Positions 32,493-44,114 of a stretch of DNA of 64,000 bases are shown in pieces; the stretch's first letter is position 1, and each line of letters begins with the position of its first letter. The notes beneath the pieces are model-generated. The model saw only the letters and a list, made by a program, of their open reading frames with translations. It ran no database searches and was not told the DNA's origin. The position numbers were made by a program, and so were the translations under genes. Where the stretch lies: NCBI GenBank assembly GCA_023512835.1, contig CM042084.1, forward strand, positions 52,925,531 to 52,989,530, read 5' to 3'. The DNA comes from Taxillus chinensis. Taxonomy: Eukaryota > Streptophyta > Magnoliopsida > Santalales > Loranthaceae.

Positions 32493-33995
32493 ATAGAGAA
32501 GACTTGTTTGCATTTATTTGTAATGTAAATCCTAATGCCAATATATTTGGCATTGGACACTCGTTCAATGCCAATCCGGACAAGCAGTAAAATTCGGACA
32601 CTATCAATGCCTATATGGGCAGCTCTAAATACAAATCGGCTAAACCCAGGCATTATTAGTGACTTTAAATGGGAAAATGTCTTTCGCTCCTTGACAATAT
32701 ATACAACATTGATCCAGGCTATTTTAGGAGCTTCTAGCTAATAAATTCTTAATGGCAGCTAACGCTTCAATTAAAGGTTCACTTAACCTTGGGTCAAGAG
32801 TCCATGTACAAAAGTTTTACTGGCCATGCTAACATTTGCCTAAGGCCAAATGAAATAAACTGCAATTAATATGCACATGACATGGTTAAACGGGAATATA
32901 AACCAGAGACAGCAACACTACCCAGGACGTGCAACCCAAACGGAGAGGTCATGCTAGGCAGTGGCCAAAACCACAAAAAAAAAAAGAAAAGAAAAAAAAC
33001 AGACAAGAGATGGAGGCCAGCAAGAGGAAAAAAAAAATCAAAGAAACACACTGACCTACGATCACAATCAGACCAAAACAAAGACCATCATATCATAAAA
33101 GACACAAACCTGTGTGCACTTAGACTTGTGTTCACCATTCCTCCTAACACTTTCAGCTAAGAAACACAAACAAACATAAAAACAGGCACACAAACAAACA
33201 CTCAAACGGACTGTTTGGGTGTCGTGTTATCCCCTTTTTTTTGGTCTCTTCTTTTCTTTGGGTCAGCAAGAAAATCATACAGAGGGAACAGAGAAAACAG
33301 ACAAAAGTGCAAACACTTAACACTTAAACACCCAAAGAACAACTCCCAACGAACAAAACCCAAGCAGACCTCGTTTTTTTTAACACCCAACATTAGTTTT
33401 TCCGCCAGTCAATAGGAACACACTCAACAATGGTTTTCCCACACCAGACTATTTTTCTTTCTTTTTTTTTTGTTAACCGATTGCAAACCCCAAACGTGGC
33501 CAACACCCAATGGTGCTTGCCGTGTTGAACCGACCAAGACACACCAACACTGGTAATACAAAAAATAAAAAAAAAAAAAAAGGCTGAGGTACAAATAGGC
33601 TAAACAAGAAAAAAACGTGAATGTAAAATTAAGACGTGTGCACACTGGCCGCAGGACAAAGTGAAAGTGAAAATTAACACGCAGATCAGATGCACAGAAT
33701 AGGGAAAACAACAAAAAAAAAATCAATGGAGGAAGCAAGAGTAACTAGAAACCAACCACACAAATTGAAAGGACCTTTTCTTCTCCAAGGCGCCTCCTTT
33801 AAATCACGAACTGGGTTGCTCTTTCTTGGCCTTCTTGGCCTTCTTGTCTCAGTCGATCGCCAAGATGTACTGGGTAACCTCCTTCAACTTCAATGTTTCC
33901 TTCCTTCAGTCCGTCAAGATCGCGTAGGGGCCGTGATGAGCCATGGAATTAGGCGCTGGTTCGAATTGAGGGGCAGAGTAAGGGTGAACTATTCT
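32493..33995. other. Non-coding right part of unit 1
   Basis: It holds A-rich tracts (32975-33040, 33560-33580) and a stretch at 33740-33960 with a minus-strand ATG frame (MAHHGPYAILTD). Nearby is a Lys/Ala-rich reading frame that I cannot place. No gene can be supported. The unit 2 counterpart is about 38062-39566. Confidence 0.45.
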
Positions 33996-34010
33996 CACTT
34001 CACAACTCGA

Positions 34011-34397
34011 ACGATTTGTCTAGGAATTCCATGATTGTGGGTTTCGTCCAGAATGGTTGTTATAAAGAAGCATTGCAAGTTTTCCGTTCTATGCAAGATG
34101 TAGGCTGCAGGTTCCGGGCCTGTTTTCGTTGTTGAGTATCGTTCTGGGATCTGGTGGGTTGGGGAACCTATTGAATGGAGAGGAAATCCATGCTCTTGCA
34201 ATAAAATCTGGCCTGCACACTGATTGGCATGTAGGGAACTCATAGACATGTATGCTAAGTGGTCTTTGATATGATGCCAAAAAAAGGATCATGTTTCATG
34301 GACGACAGTCATTGCAGGGTATTGCCGGAACTGCCTTCACTTGAAAGCTTTATATTTGTTCCAAGAATCACAAAAGCTAGAGTAAATACCAATGTGG
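34011..34397 (+). pseudogene. PPR-gene fragment, unit 2
   Basis: Copy of the fragment at 28440. Its frame differs by extra bases near 34107 and 34122, in CTG-type words, so IVGFVQNGCYKEALQVFRSM and EEIHALAIKSGLHTDWH are in different frames. Confidence 0.75.
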
Positions 34398-35453
34398 TAT
34401 AATGAGATTCTGATAAGAAGCATTCTAATGGTATGCAGAACGAATCCATTGTTCTATCACAGTGAGAGGATTGTTTATCTTCTGCTGCAGAACTCAAACA
34501 TAGATGTATATGAAGACTGCAAAAACATCAATTATGTGTTTTGTGTTTTGGCTATGTTGGGCATTGAATTTTGGTTTTCGGTTTTCTCAATTTTGTTTTC
34601 ACTTGTTTTCAAATATTTTTGTTTTTACTTGTTTTCATCCAAATTGAGTTGTGATATCTTGTTTAGCAATGATATTCAGGTTTTTGACTTTTCCTCTATC
34701 TTCATCAGCCACACCGTCACCATCCGCCTGCGCCTCCGTTTTCGAAGCCCTCCATTTTCGAAGCCTGAGCCTCCACCTCCAACAACAGACGCAGACGCAC
34801 CATCAGCTTCACGTTGTTATCATCCGAACAGACGTAGACACCAAAAACAGACGCAGTCGCACCCTGTGTCCGACCAAGCATCTCCAAGCTTCACGTTGTT
34901 ATCGTCATAGATGCAGCAGCTCCCAACAGCGATGGTGTTAGACGTGGGTCACCGCCGATCCGTCATCCCCCCGCAATGCCGTCACCGGATCTGTCATCCC
35001 CCACAGCGCCGTCACCGGATCTGTCATCCTCCCACATCTTTGTCATTGGATTTGTCATCCCCTCTTGCAGCGGTGGAGTACGTCAGCGCCAGCAGCCCCG
35101 CTTTCCGGCGGCCTGGTTCATGCAGTCGAACTCCGGTTTCCGACAGCTTCCATGAAAAATACACAACGCATTTTTTGAAACAGCTTGAAAACATATGAAA
35201 ACATCTAATTGTTGTTTTCGTTTAAACGATTTTGAGTATCGTTTGGCTATCGATCAAAGTTAAATAACATTTCCAGTTTCAACCAGGCTAGCATAACTCT
35301 TGGTACATCTTTCCTGGCAAAGAACGCTGCCTTCTCAAAGAAGTTTCTTTCCGCAGGAAGCTTGATGATTCACCAGAGACAATTGGCTCTTTTGGCTTTA
35401 TGACTTACTCCTGCATGATTGGAGTCCAATTCGATGCCTGCCTCTTCAAAAGC

Positions 35454-36721
35454 TCATGTGTGCATCGTAGGATTACCTCCACCATCTCCATACTCTTCGT
35501 TCCATTTCTTGAGCTTTTGAATGCTTGTGGATTCATCTCTCACAGATGGTCCCACCTACACAAAATAAATAAATAAATAAATAAAAGGTGAACTGACTGA
35601 TTTGCAGACATGAATATGGTTACATGGCATGGCATGAAGATATTACTGATTTTTCGTATCTTAACCTCATGGGGCAAAGATGTGATTTTTACTTCTTAAT
35701 AGAACCACACTTAATAATAATAAACATTTCTTACCAGAAACAAACAAAAGTTAGCTTCTTATCAACAAAGAGCTTTAATGAATTTTACCAACCGTATGAA
35801 TCAGCAATTAGCAGTCCATATTAAGATATTCGTAGTCAATAAATGCATTTGGGGGATCGATGAATATACTACCTGGCCTTTTGCCTGAATGAAATCCTCG
35901 AGATTGAGTGGCCTTAATACCTTAGATACATCATTTCTGCATTCCTGCGTAAGCAAAGTTACATAAGGGTATAAATATATGGCATCCCTAATGAACTAAC
36001 TTAGTAGAAACAATAGCAGCAGCACGAATAAATATTAATACCCAAATAACAAAGAACTTTAGATAGATATGTCAACGAGTTTGCAGTGAGATTCACTCAT
36101 CAAACTATATCATTTGCTGAAAACTTCGTGTCTATGCAATATTCTATTTGTATTTTGTTGCCAAAAATTCAATAAATTTAATTGGAAAATATTTCCATCA
36201 TGAGTTTCATGCTTGAGCATGTGTAGACAAGCAAATTGAAAAACAAAACTTGAAGAGAGCAATGCGGTCATCGTCATGTCATAAATTGCATTATAAAGTG
36301 TAAACAAGTAAAGGAAAGGAATAAGAAAGCACTAAATATTGCGTGGAGTGCAAAGCAAGTCACTAGCAAGGGAAGGAACCATAGATTACATATATCAGAC
36401 TTCCATATATCATGCAGAAGGGTATTTTTTTAAATAAGAAACTTTTTTTTCTTGCTCTAGAAGTTCTTCAACTGGTCTGATTGCTGCAGCAACACAGAGG
36501 TTCTGCAATGATGGGAAGTACACCAATAAGAATTAAAATAACTAGAAAATCAAAGAAAAAAAATCAAACATTTAAGCATTACCTTCAAATCACTTCCCGA
36601 ATACCCTTTGGTTGCAGCCGCAAGCCTACCATACTCAAAATCAGGTTCAATATTTTCTTTTGAAAGAATGATTTTGAGAATCTTTTGACGATTTTCAGCA
36701 TTTGGAAGGTCCACGTATATC
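35454..36721 (-). pseudogene. AAA-ATPase gene, last four exons only, unit 2
   Basis: Exons 36583-36721, 36443-36502, 35873-35944 and 35454-35555 on the minus strand match unit 1, with splice borders kept. No ATP-binding exons are found to the right, between 36722 and about 40150. Confidence 0.8.
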
Positions 36722-37710
36722 CTAAGTACCAAACAAGCACAACCCATGAGAAACAATAAAACAACACATTACATAATATTCACGAGCGGACTTTCATGTT
36801 ACTATTTTTATAGATTATATTAAATTTGCAAAGGAAAGAACATTTGCAACATGATGGACCTTTCAACTTGAAACGAAAGTTCAACGCACATAATACATAA
36901 CGACTAAATCTCTTATTTAGGAATGTCACATATGCAAGCCCATTCATGTCAAATTATATTCGAAGTGTACTATACCCAGGTTTTTCCCAACAAAAAAATT
37001 ACCATTGTTCTTCAAAACCATGCCTATTTTCTTTAGTTGTTTTCACATGCATAAAATATATAAGTAGGCATATTATAAGAGATCCATCTGTCTTTGATAA
37101 TGATGTATTTCAACATGTTAATCTGATTCATTGGTGCCTTAATTTTAGTTGTTATGCATGTTGCTCTTACCCTTCTTAATGTTTATTTTGTTTATCTTTA
37201 TCTCTATTTAATGTGTTTTAATTATATTTTAATGTGTTTTTATAATTTTTAGTGTTTTTAGGATACTCAGGTGTGTATTACTATTATGAATAAAGATCTT
37301 CTGTAACATAATAAAACTATATAATTTTATTGTTTTCCATCCCAAAATGACACTGTATTGATATGCATTCTTTAAAAGAGACTCCAAAATGACGTAATTT
37401 TGAAATATAGCAGGGATACTATACAATGGAGAATCCAAACTCGTATATTATAAGTGTGTAAGGAAAACAGAGCAAAACATGCACAGACACAATTAAAAAG
37501 TCAAGAAGTTAACTCTAAGAAGACACTGTCAAAAGTCAATAAAAGTCAACAAAAGATGATTAATGGTCAACAAAAATCAAAGGGCTGAAGAAGTGAGTAG
37601 ATCAAGTTGACAATCTTAATTGAAGAGGTATCCATACTAGAATATTGCCCAGATTTGCATGAAGGAAGAAGTATGTCCGTATTTAAAAGCTAATTCGGAT
37701 AATAATATAG

Positions 37711-38061
37711 TATTAGAATTCAAGGGTCAATATTCTAAAATCAATTTGTTAAAGGAGAGGCTATCATTGGATCTATATTAAGCTATACTTGGTTGGACAC
37801 TTTCTCCCATGTGCGACTCTAACACCCCCTCCTCATGTGGCAACGTGAATGATACACATGGCCGGAAATCGTGGGTAATGCGGAACATTAGGAACAAACT
37901 CCTGCAGAATGAACATCGTGAGGGAAAACACAATTTACTCGATATCATATTATAATTCAAGAGTCAACATCCTAAAACCAATTGAATGTAGGAGAATCTA
38001 CCCTTGAATCTATATCAAGCTATACTTGGTTGGTTACTTTCTCTAATGTGGGACTCTAACA
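37711..38061 (-). mobile_element. TRIM-like element, unit 2
   Basis: Same element as at 32140-32492. Direct terminal repeats lie at 37711-37824 and about 37949-38061, with the same primer-site-like and purine-rich borders. It lies inside the duplicated unit, so it was there before the duplication. Confidence 0.75.
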
Positions 38062-39566
38062 ATAGAGAAGACTTGTTTGCATTTATTTGTAATGTAAATC
38101 CTAATGCCAATATATTTGGCATTGGACACTCATTCAATGCCAATCCGGACAAGCAGTAAAATTCGGACACTATCAATGCCTATATGGGCAGCTCTAAATA
38201 CAAATCGGCTAAACCCAGGCATTATTAGTGACTTTAAATGGGAAAATGTCTTTCGCTCCTTGACAATATATACAACATTGATCCAGGCTATTTTAGGAGC
38301 TTCTAGCTAATAAATTCTTAATGGCAGCTAACGCTTCAATTAAAGGTTCACTTAACCTTGGGTCAAGAGTCCATGTACAAAAGTTTTACTGGCCATGCTA
38401 ACATTTGCCTAAGGCCAAATGAAATAAACTGCAATTAATATGCACATGACATGGTTAAACGGGAATATAAACCAGAGACAGCAACACTACCCAGGACGTG
38501 CAACCCAAACGGAGAGGTCATGCTAGGCAGTGGCCAAAACCACAAAAAAAAAAAGAAAAGAAAAAAAAACAGACAAGAGATGGAGGCCAGCAAGAGGAAA
38601 AAAAAAATCAAAGAAACACACTGACCTACGATCACAATCAGACCAAAACAAAGACCATCATATCATAAAAGACACAAACCTGTGTGCACTTAGACTTGTG
38701 TTCACCATTCCTCCTAACACTTTCAGCTAAGAAACACAAACAAACATAAAAACAGGCACACAAACAAACACTCAAACGGACTGTTTGGGTGTCGTGTTAT
38801 CCCCTTTTTTTTGGTCTCTTCTTTTCTTTGGGTCAGCAAGAAAATCATACAGAGGGAACAGAGAAAACAGACAAAAGTGCAAACACTTAACACTTAAACA
38901 CCCAAAGAACAACTCCCAACGAACAAAACCCAAGCAGACCTCGTTTTTTTTAACACCCAACATTAGTTTTTCCGCCAGTCAATAGGAACACACTCAACAA
39001 TGGTTTTCCCACACCAGACTATTTTTCTTTCTTTTTTTTTTGTTAACCGATTGCAAACCCCAAACGTGGCCAACACCCAATGGTGCTTGCCGTGTTGAAC
39101 CGACCAAGACACACCAACACTGGTAATACAAAAATAAAAAAAAATAAAAAAAGGCTGAGGTACAAATAGGCTAAACAAGAAAAAAACGTGAATGTAAAAT
39201 TAAGACGTGTGCACACTGGCCGCAGGACAAAGTGAAAGTGAAAATTAACACGCAGATCAGATGCACAGAATAGGGAAAACAACAAAAAAAAAATCAATGG
39301 AGGAAGCAAGAGTAACTAGAAACCAACCACACAAATTGAAAGGACCTTTTCTTCTCCAAGGCGCCTCCTTTAAATCACGAACTGGGTTGCTCTTTCTTGG
39401 CCTTCTTGGCCTTCTTGTCTCAGTCGATCGCCAAGATGTACTGGGTAACCTCCTTCAACTTCAATGTTTCCTTCCTTCAGTCCGTCAAGATCGCGTAGGG
39501 GCCGTGATGAGCCATGGAATTAGGCGCTGGTTCGAATTGAGGGGCAGAGTAAGGGTGAACTATTCT

Positions 39567-40814
39567 CCACAACGGCCGGCGGAATGAATTCCGGCCAAGG
39601 GGAGTGAGGGCTCTCTTGCGTTTGGCGGAGGAAAGAAAGAGGGATTTGTAGAATGCTATTTCGGATTTCAATTGAGGAGGGAGAGAACCCGTGCGCGAGA
39701 TCCATTTTGGGGATCCTTTTATAGGAGAAGGGGTGTAGGGTTCGAAACGTGGGTGAATCGGCAGCTTGAACTGATGTTGGGTTAGTGTTGCCAGATGATG
39801 GGTTTGATTTGAGAGAGAGAGGAGAACCGGGGTTATAGCCATGGTTGATGAGGAGGTTGGGTTTGGCGAGGAGAGAGAGGCGCGTGATGGGCTGGGCGAG
39901 CTGCGGCAACAGGAATGAAAGCCGATTTGGGGATGGCAGGGAAGGAAGAAGAGAAGGGGAAAGGGGAAGACAGTGATGCCCAAAGGGGAAGAAGAAAAGA
40001 TGCGTGAAGAAAGAGACGACGGTGAGGGAGAAATCGAGAAGATGGTTGACTGATTTTTGATTTTTATTTTTTTGTTTGTTTTTTGTTTTTTTTTTTTTTT
40101 AATTTTTTGTTTGTTTTTTGAGCCGATGAGAAGGAGACACGTGGACAAGGTTAGGCTGAAAAAAAAAATGACGGTTAGGGGTTATGATTTTTCAATTGGG
40201 TATTTTTTTAATTGATTTTTTTTAGTTTGGGGATCGATAATGCGATCTGAATTTCACAAAATCTTGAAAAAATTATTTTTGGACACGGGATGTCATGATG
40301 AGCGTTCTCGTATCATTTTTATTTTAAAATGATTTTATTTTCGCGCCAAACCTATATTGTAATTATTTATTATTGAAAAATATAATTTTTAATTTTTATT
40401 GAAAAAGGCCTTGGGAACGAATATATACAATATATATGTCAAAGTTTTCAGAACGGCAAGTAGAATGAGAATATGAGATTCGTGACCTGATCCGGAGTGT
40501 CATTTGGAAAGTCAATTACCGTTTTAACCATCGCTGACGGCCCGAACGCTGTTTTGACCATATTTTCTTCGTTTGACCTCAGAATTGAGCGCGGTTGATG
40601 GCGTTGATCATCGAATTAAATTTTCTATCGTCTAGGACTGGCTCTTCGGTACTTGGAGGCCTTTCTTGAATAAACGGCATTTGTGGTTCAGTGGTCGCGA
40701 CTCTATCGTTCTACAAAATTTCAATAAATCGAAGCGGTATGGCGGAAAAATTAATTTGATAAAATGCGTCTAACCCAGACAAAATGGGGTCCAACAACTA
40801 TCGAAAGGGATAAG
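39567..40814. other. Unique sequence right of the duplication
   Basis: On the minus strand, CCTATAAAAGG (plus 39717-39727) precedes ATG GATCTCGCGCACGG and a 62-codon frame MDLAHGFSPSSIEIRNSILQ that runs back into unit 2. This could be the first exon of a host gene, but I do not recognise it. From 40040 to 40800 the DNA is A/T-rich with poly-T runs and looks non-coding. Confidence 0.35.
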
Positions 40815-41621
40815 GTGATAGGAGCCAACCTTTATCGTGACTCTCAAGGAGGAAGAGAGCGTGAAAGTTAGGGACGAGGCCCCAACTGAGGTGAAGATGG
40901 TCCTTGAAGAGCTTAAGGATGTGATGCCAGCTGAACTCCCTAAACAACTTCCGCCGAAAAGGGAAGTGGACCATGTGATAGAACTGGAGAAGGGTGTGAG
41001 ACCACCTGCAACAGTGCCCTATTCCATGGCACAACCAGAGTTAGAGGAACTTTAGAAGCAACGCAAAGAGCTCTTGGATGCTAGATTCATTTAGCCATCC
41101 AAAGTGCCTTTTAGAGCACCGGTATTGTTTCAGAAGGGGAAGGTGGGGCATTGCAACTTCGCATCAACTATCGAGCGTTAAACAAGCTCATGATGAAGAA
41201 CAAATATCTAATTCCACTCATTTCAGACTTGTTTGACCAGCTAGGAAATGCGATATGGTTCTTGAAGTTGGACTTGAGGTTGGGATATTGGCGAGTGCAA
41301 ATAACTGAAGGAGATGAGCCAAAAATAGCATGTGTCACAAGATATGGATCATATGAATTCTTGGTGATGCCCTTTGGTCACACAAATGCTCCTGCCATAT
41401 TCTGTACATTGATGAATAAAGTCTTCTAGCCATTCCTGGACAGATTCGTCATAGTGTACCTCGATGACATTGTGGTGTATAACAATTTATTGAAAGCACA
41501 TCAGGAACACTTACGACAAGTTTTTTAAGTACTGTGAGAGAATTAACTATATGTGAAGAAGGAGAAATGCAGCTTTGGCCGAAATGTGGTGTCATTGCTC
41601 AGTCATGTTATTGGTGGAGGG
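40815..41621 (+). pseudogene. pol of element D, left part (RT)
   Basis: Reads FIVTLKEEES, ELKDVMPAELPKQLPPKREV, RINYRALNKLMMKNKYLIPL, LFDQLGNAIWFLKLDLRLGY and YGSYEFLVMPFGHTNAPAIF, then [10 protein letters not shown]. These are fingers-palm reverse transcriptase motifs, with the catalytic Asp pair intact. Stops near 41054, 41094, 41429 and 41528 disable it. The break at 41621 falls just after the LSHVIGGG thumb motif. Confidence 0.88.
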
Positions 41622-42026
41622 TGTCACGCCCCAATTTCCTTTCACTTGGAAATGGGTAATGACCGCCCATGCCCGCACCCAAAGGGTCAAGGGGTTGGTG
41701 CAAGCACCTAAAAGAAAAAGGACTTGACATGGGTGCTGTCCCAAACTTGTACAACCAGGCTATATGCCACGGGGCATGCTCTTGCTCCCAAACCATGCAA
41801 ACAACCACAAATTAAATAATAATCATATCTCAATTTATTACATTTTAAAGGGGCCCAAAGTCCATTACAACTCAGTTAGGGAAAAACTCCCATCAAACCA
41901 TAATATATTCTGTTTACAAACAATCCAAACCATAAAAGCACAATTCCACAAAAACAATGAAATTAATAAAATCTTCAGCCTCAGTAGCCTAACACCATAG
42001 CTCTTTCACCTACCGCCTACTAGACC

Positions 42027-43343
42027 CTTCAAAAGAACAGTTTATAGGAGGGGTGAGCAAACCATAGCTCAGTAGGGTTCCAGTCTCCCCTGACCCGTCC
42101 CACTCTACAATATGCATGACAAGTGTATGCTTGTGCTCGTGTAGTGCCTAAAGCTAAACAGCACACATCACCTAGTAACACACCATTTACTTGTGCCCAC
42201 ACTAGAGGGCAGAGGACACCCCGCCACCACGGCGACATGACATACCACATCCAGGAGAATGTTGCATGGTCACCAATGCAACATTTTCCACCCGAGTCAG
42301 ATATGGCCATCACCTCCTCGGATGCCATACCTACCCTCAGGAATGGGTGCAGACTTAGCCCACCGTCGTGAGTGCTACATCGAGACTCAGGACCGTAGTC
42401 CTGGCCAAGTCTCAAAGGGGGTCCAGTAGTTGTGCCTGGCCCATAAGTCATCTCAACCCACAAGTGTTTGGGTACTCATTCTCAAATACAAGGTCACAAC
42501 ATCTCAACAAATACATTTCAAGTACATCTCAGTAAACACAGCTCAAACGCAAGTGTAACTCAGTAATGCAACTCAGGCATACATCTCAACTCAGTACAAA
42601 GTAACTCGGAGAGCACAACTCAAATATATCAATGCAACTCAACAAGCATAACTCAGATATACAAATGTAAATCAACAGTGCATTCAGCTCATATTGTTCA
42701 ACAGCAATCACTAACATTCATAGTTTACAGTTCTACCAACATAGGTATTTTTGAGCTGTTTTGGAAAATTTTAAGACAAATTCAACTCATGCTTATTACC
42801 CAAATCACTCTATTTTTCACACAAGGGACTTCTGGCTAAATGGGGCAGCCAAAAGAAGCAAAATGAAGGGTGCACGTCATATGGGCCATATGACGTGCAG
42901 GGGTATTTTTGTCTCCCTACATTCTACACACCTTAAGGATGTCCGGGGTAAATTTTTAGGGTAATTGGACCTGCATGCCAATTGAGGATATGGCGTGCAA
43001 ATTGGCGTGCAGCCATGTTTTTGCACAGTTATCTTTGTTTTGTTATTCTAAAGACTTCTCTCTAAAGAACCCACCTCCAATTCCGGTTAGTTTGTAAATT
43101 ATTATGCTTTAAACCTAGGATACAAGGCCTATTTTCAATTCCAGCCCCTACACTCATGCTTAACCACCCATCCAGACAAACCCAGGCCATCCAAATCAAT
43201 TTTCCCTCAGATATCTATTGAAAATCTCACAATAAACCAACACGCGCTTATATATATAGGTATATACTCATCATCACATCCATGACAGGTAAAAATCCAG
43301 AATTTTGTGAGAGAGTTTTAAGGGTTGATCAAGAAATCCCTAC
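42027..43343 (-). other. Intron-like interval in the C 3' LTR
   Basis: The minus-strand donor-like TTCTTGAG|GTAGGG lies at 43343. The acceptor region GCTCACCCCTCCTATAAACTG then TTCTTTTGAAG lies at 42027. The 5' LTR copy has TTCTTTTGCAG at 49768-49769, a better acceptor. The interval is 1317 bp here. Layout is as in A, B and E. Confidence 0.5.
42871..42899. promoter_or_regulatory. 29-bp near-perfect palindrome in the C LTR
   Basis: Arms TGCACGTCATATGG and CCATATGACGTGCA flank a single central base. The second LTR has the same site at 52871-52899. ACGTCA/TGACGT are known bZIP (TGA/CREB-type) core sites. The site lies in the intron-like part on the minus strand, downstream of the TATA box. Confidence 0.7.
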
Positions 43344-43589
43344 CTCAAGAATTTGGGAATACAACAGATCGTTGTATCCTAGCTACCTCGACGCCTCCGG
43401 TCTCCCGTCGTCAGCAGGAACCTCAGATCGTCGGCCTTGGATCGTCTCCCTCCCTCTCTGGCCGTCTCTCCCTCTCTCTGGCCGTGTCTCTCTCTCTCTC
43501 TCTCTCTCTCTCCTCGACGGCTGCTAGGGTTTGCAAAATGAGAAATCCCTTAATTTTTAACCCTTTTTCTTTATATATTTTCCCACATA

Positions 43590-43648
43590 ATCAAAACGAC
43601 GTAGTTTTGATTAAGTGAATCCCTATATCAAAACGACGTAGTTTTGAT
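43590..43648. promoter_or_regulatory. Paired ACGT palindromes in the C LTR
   Basis: Two 22-bp sites (43590-43611, 43627-43648) have arms ATCAAAAC and GTTTTGAT around GACGTA, 37 bp apart, just upstream of the minus-strand TATA box. They are the reverse complement of the pair in element B. The 5' LTR copies are at 53607-53628 and 53644-53665, the latter with CG changed to CA. Confidence 0.6.
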
Positions 43649-43946
43649 TAATTAAAAGCCCAGCATCTAAAAGCCTAAAGGCCAAGGTTTTCTAACCCAT
43701 CTCTTAAGCTCAATAGCCCAATTCATTAAGCCCAACGAATATTTAAAATAAATCCCTCAAACAAATATTATTTACGATATGTGAAATTCCCAAAATACCC
43801 CTCAGGGCCTCGAACTCCAACTTGAGCCCAAGTATAGTCAAAATTCTCCATTCGATTAGCACATCACTGTTCTGATGTTCATTCTCTAAGACAAGGTCTC
43901 TTACTTAAGGCTAACTCCAAGAACCCCTCAAACACGGGTCCTTACA

Positions 43947-43960
43947 TCCTCTCCCCCTTA
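43947..43960 (-). other. Polypurine tract of element C
   Basis: Minus-strand TTAAGGGGGAGAGGA directly before the 3' LTR. The motif TTCGAGGACGAAAAGTC precedes it, up to 43979. Confidence 0.88.
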
Positions 43961-44079
43961 AAGACTTTTCGTCCTCGAAAAGAAAACTTGGAATGAGGAA
44001 ACGACCACAACCAATGAACACAATGTACAACAGCAAAAATAATCAATAGTACCTGATTATGTTGATGTTTAATGTTTGC

Positions 44080-44114
44080 CTTCCTCCCCTCCTTCAGGGT
44101 TGTTCGTCCTCGAA
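44080..44114 (-). other. Upstream copy of the polypurine-tract motif (C)
   Basis: Minus-strand TTCGAGGACGAACAACCCTG, then AAGGAGGGGAGG, overlapping the pol stop TGA (44094-44096). It mirrors the true polypurine tract motif at 43945-43979. Confidence 0.7.

Larger units (their letters stand above)
28425..33995. repeat. Tandem duplication, unit 1 (5571 bp)
   Basis: Starts CACTTCACAACTCG and ends GGGTGAACTATTCT. The next base begins unit 2. The unit contains a PPR fragment (+), AAA-ATPase 3' exons (-), a TRIM-like element (-) and AT-rich repeats. Unit 2 has the same total length. Most differences are one-base changes in CTG/CAG/CCG words near the left end, poly-A length changes, and a few substitutions. 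Confidence 0.95.
33996..39566. repeat. Tandem duplication, unit 2 (5571 bp)
   Basis: Direct repeat of unit 1, beginning CACTTCACAACTCG at 33996. It ends CTATTCT, after which the DNA continues CCACAACGGCCGG. That is unique sequence and so presumably the original right flank. Confidence 0.95.
41622..43946 (-). repeat. 3' LTR of element C (2325 bp)
   Basis: On the minus strand it begins TGTAAGGACCCGTGTTTG and ends GGGGCGTGACA. Minus-strand landmarks: palindromic ACGT sites (43627-43648, 43590-43611), TATATAAAG (43569-43577), a GA-repeat leader, a donor-like TTGAG|GTAGGG at 43342-43343, and an acceptor-like TTCTTTTGAAG at 42027-42028. Confidence 0.95.

Noticed and set aside
33202..33738. Hydrophobic minus-strand frames (LFFFLFF-type) in the duplicated units, as membrane proteins
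   Set aside because: They are poly-A/poly-T tracts read as Phe/Leu/Lys. There is no conserved motif and frames differ between the two units.
39477..40148. A 223-codon minus-strand frame, Ser/Pro/Lys-rich, as a protein-coding gene
   Set aside because: Its upstream half is poly-T DNA read as Lys/Asn. Only the MDLAHGF start near 39702 has a plausible promoter, in a different frame, so no gene is called.
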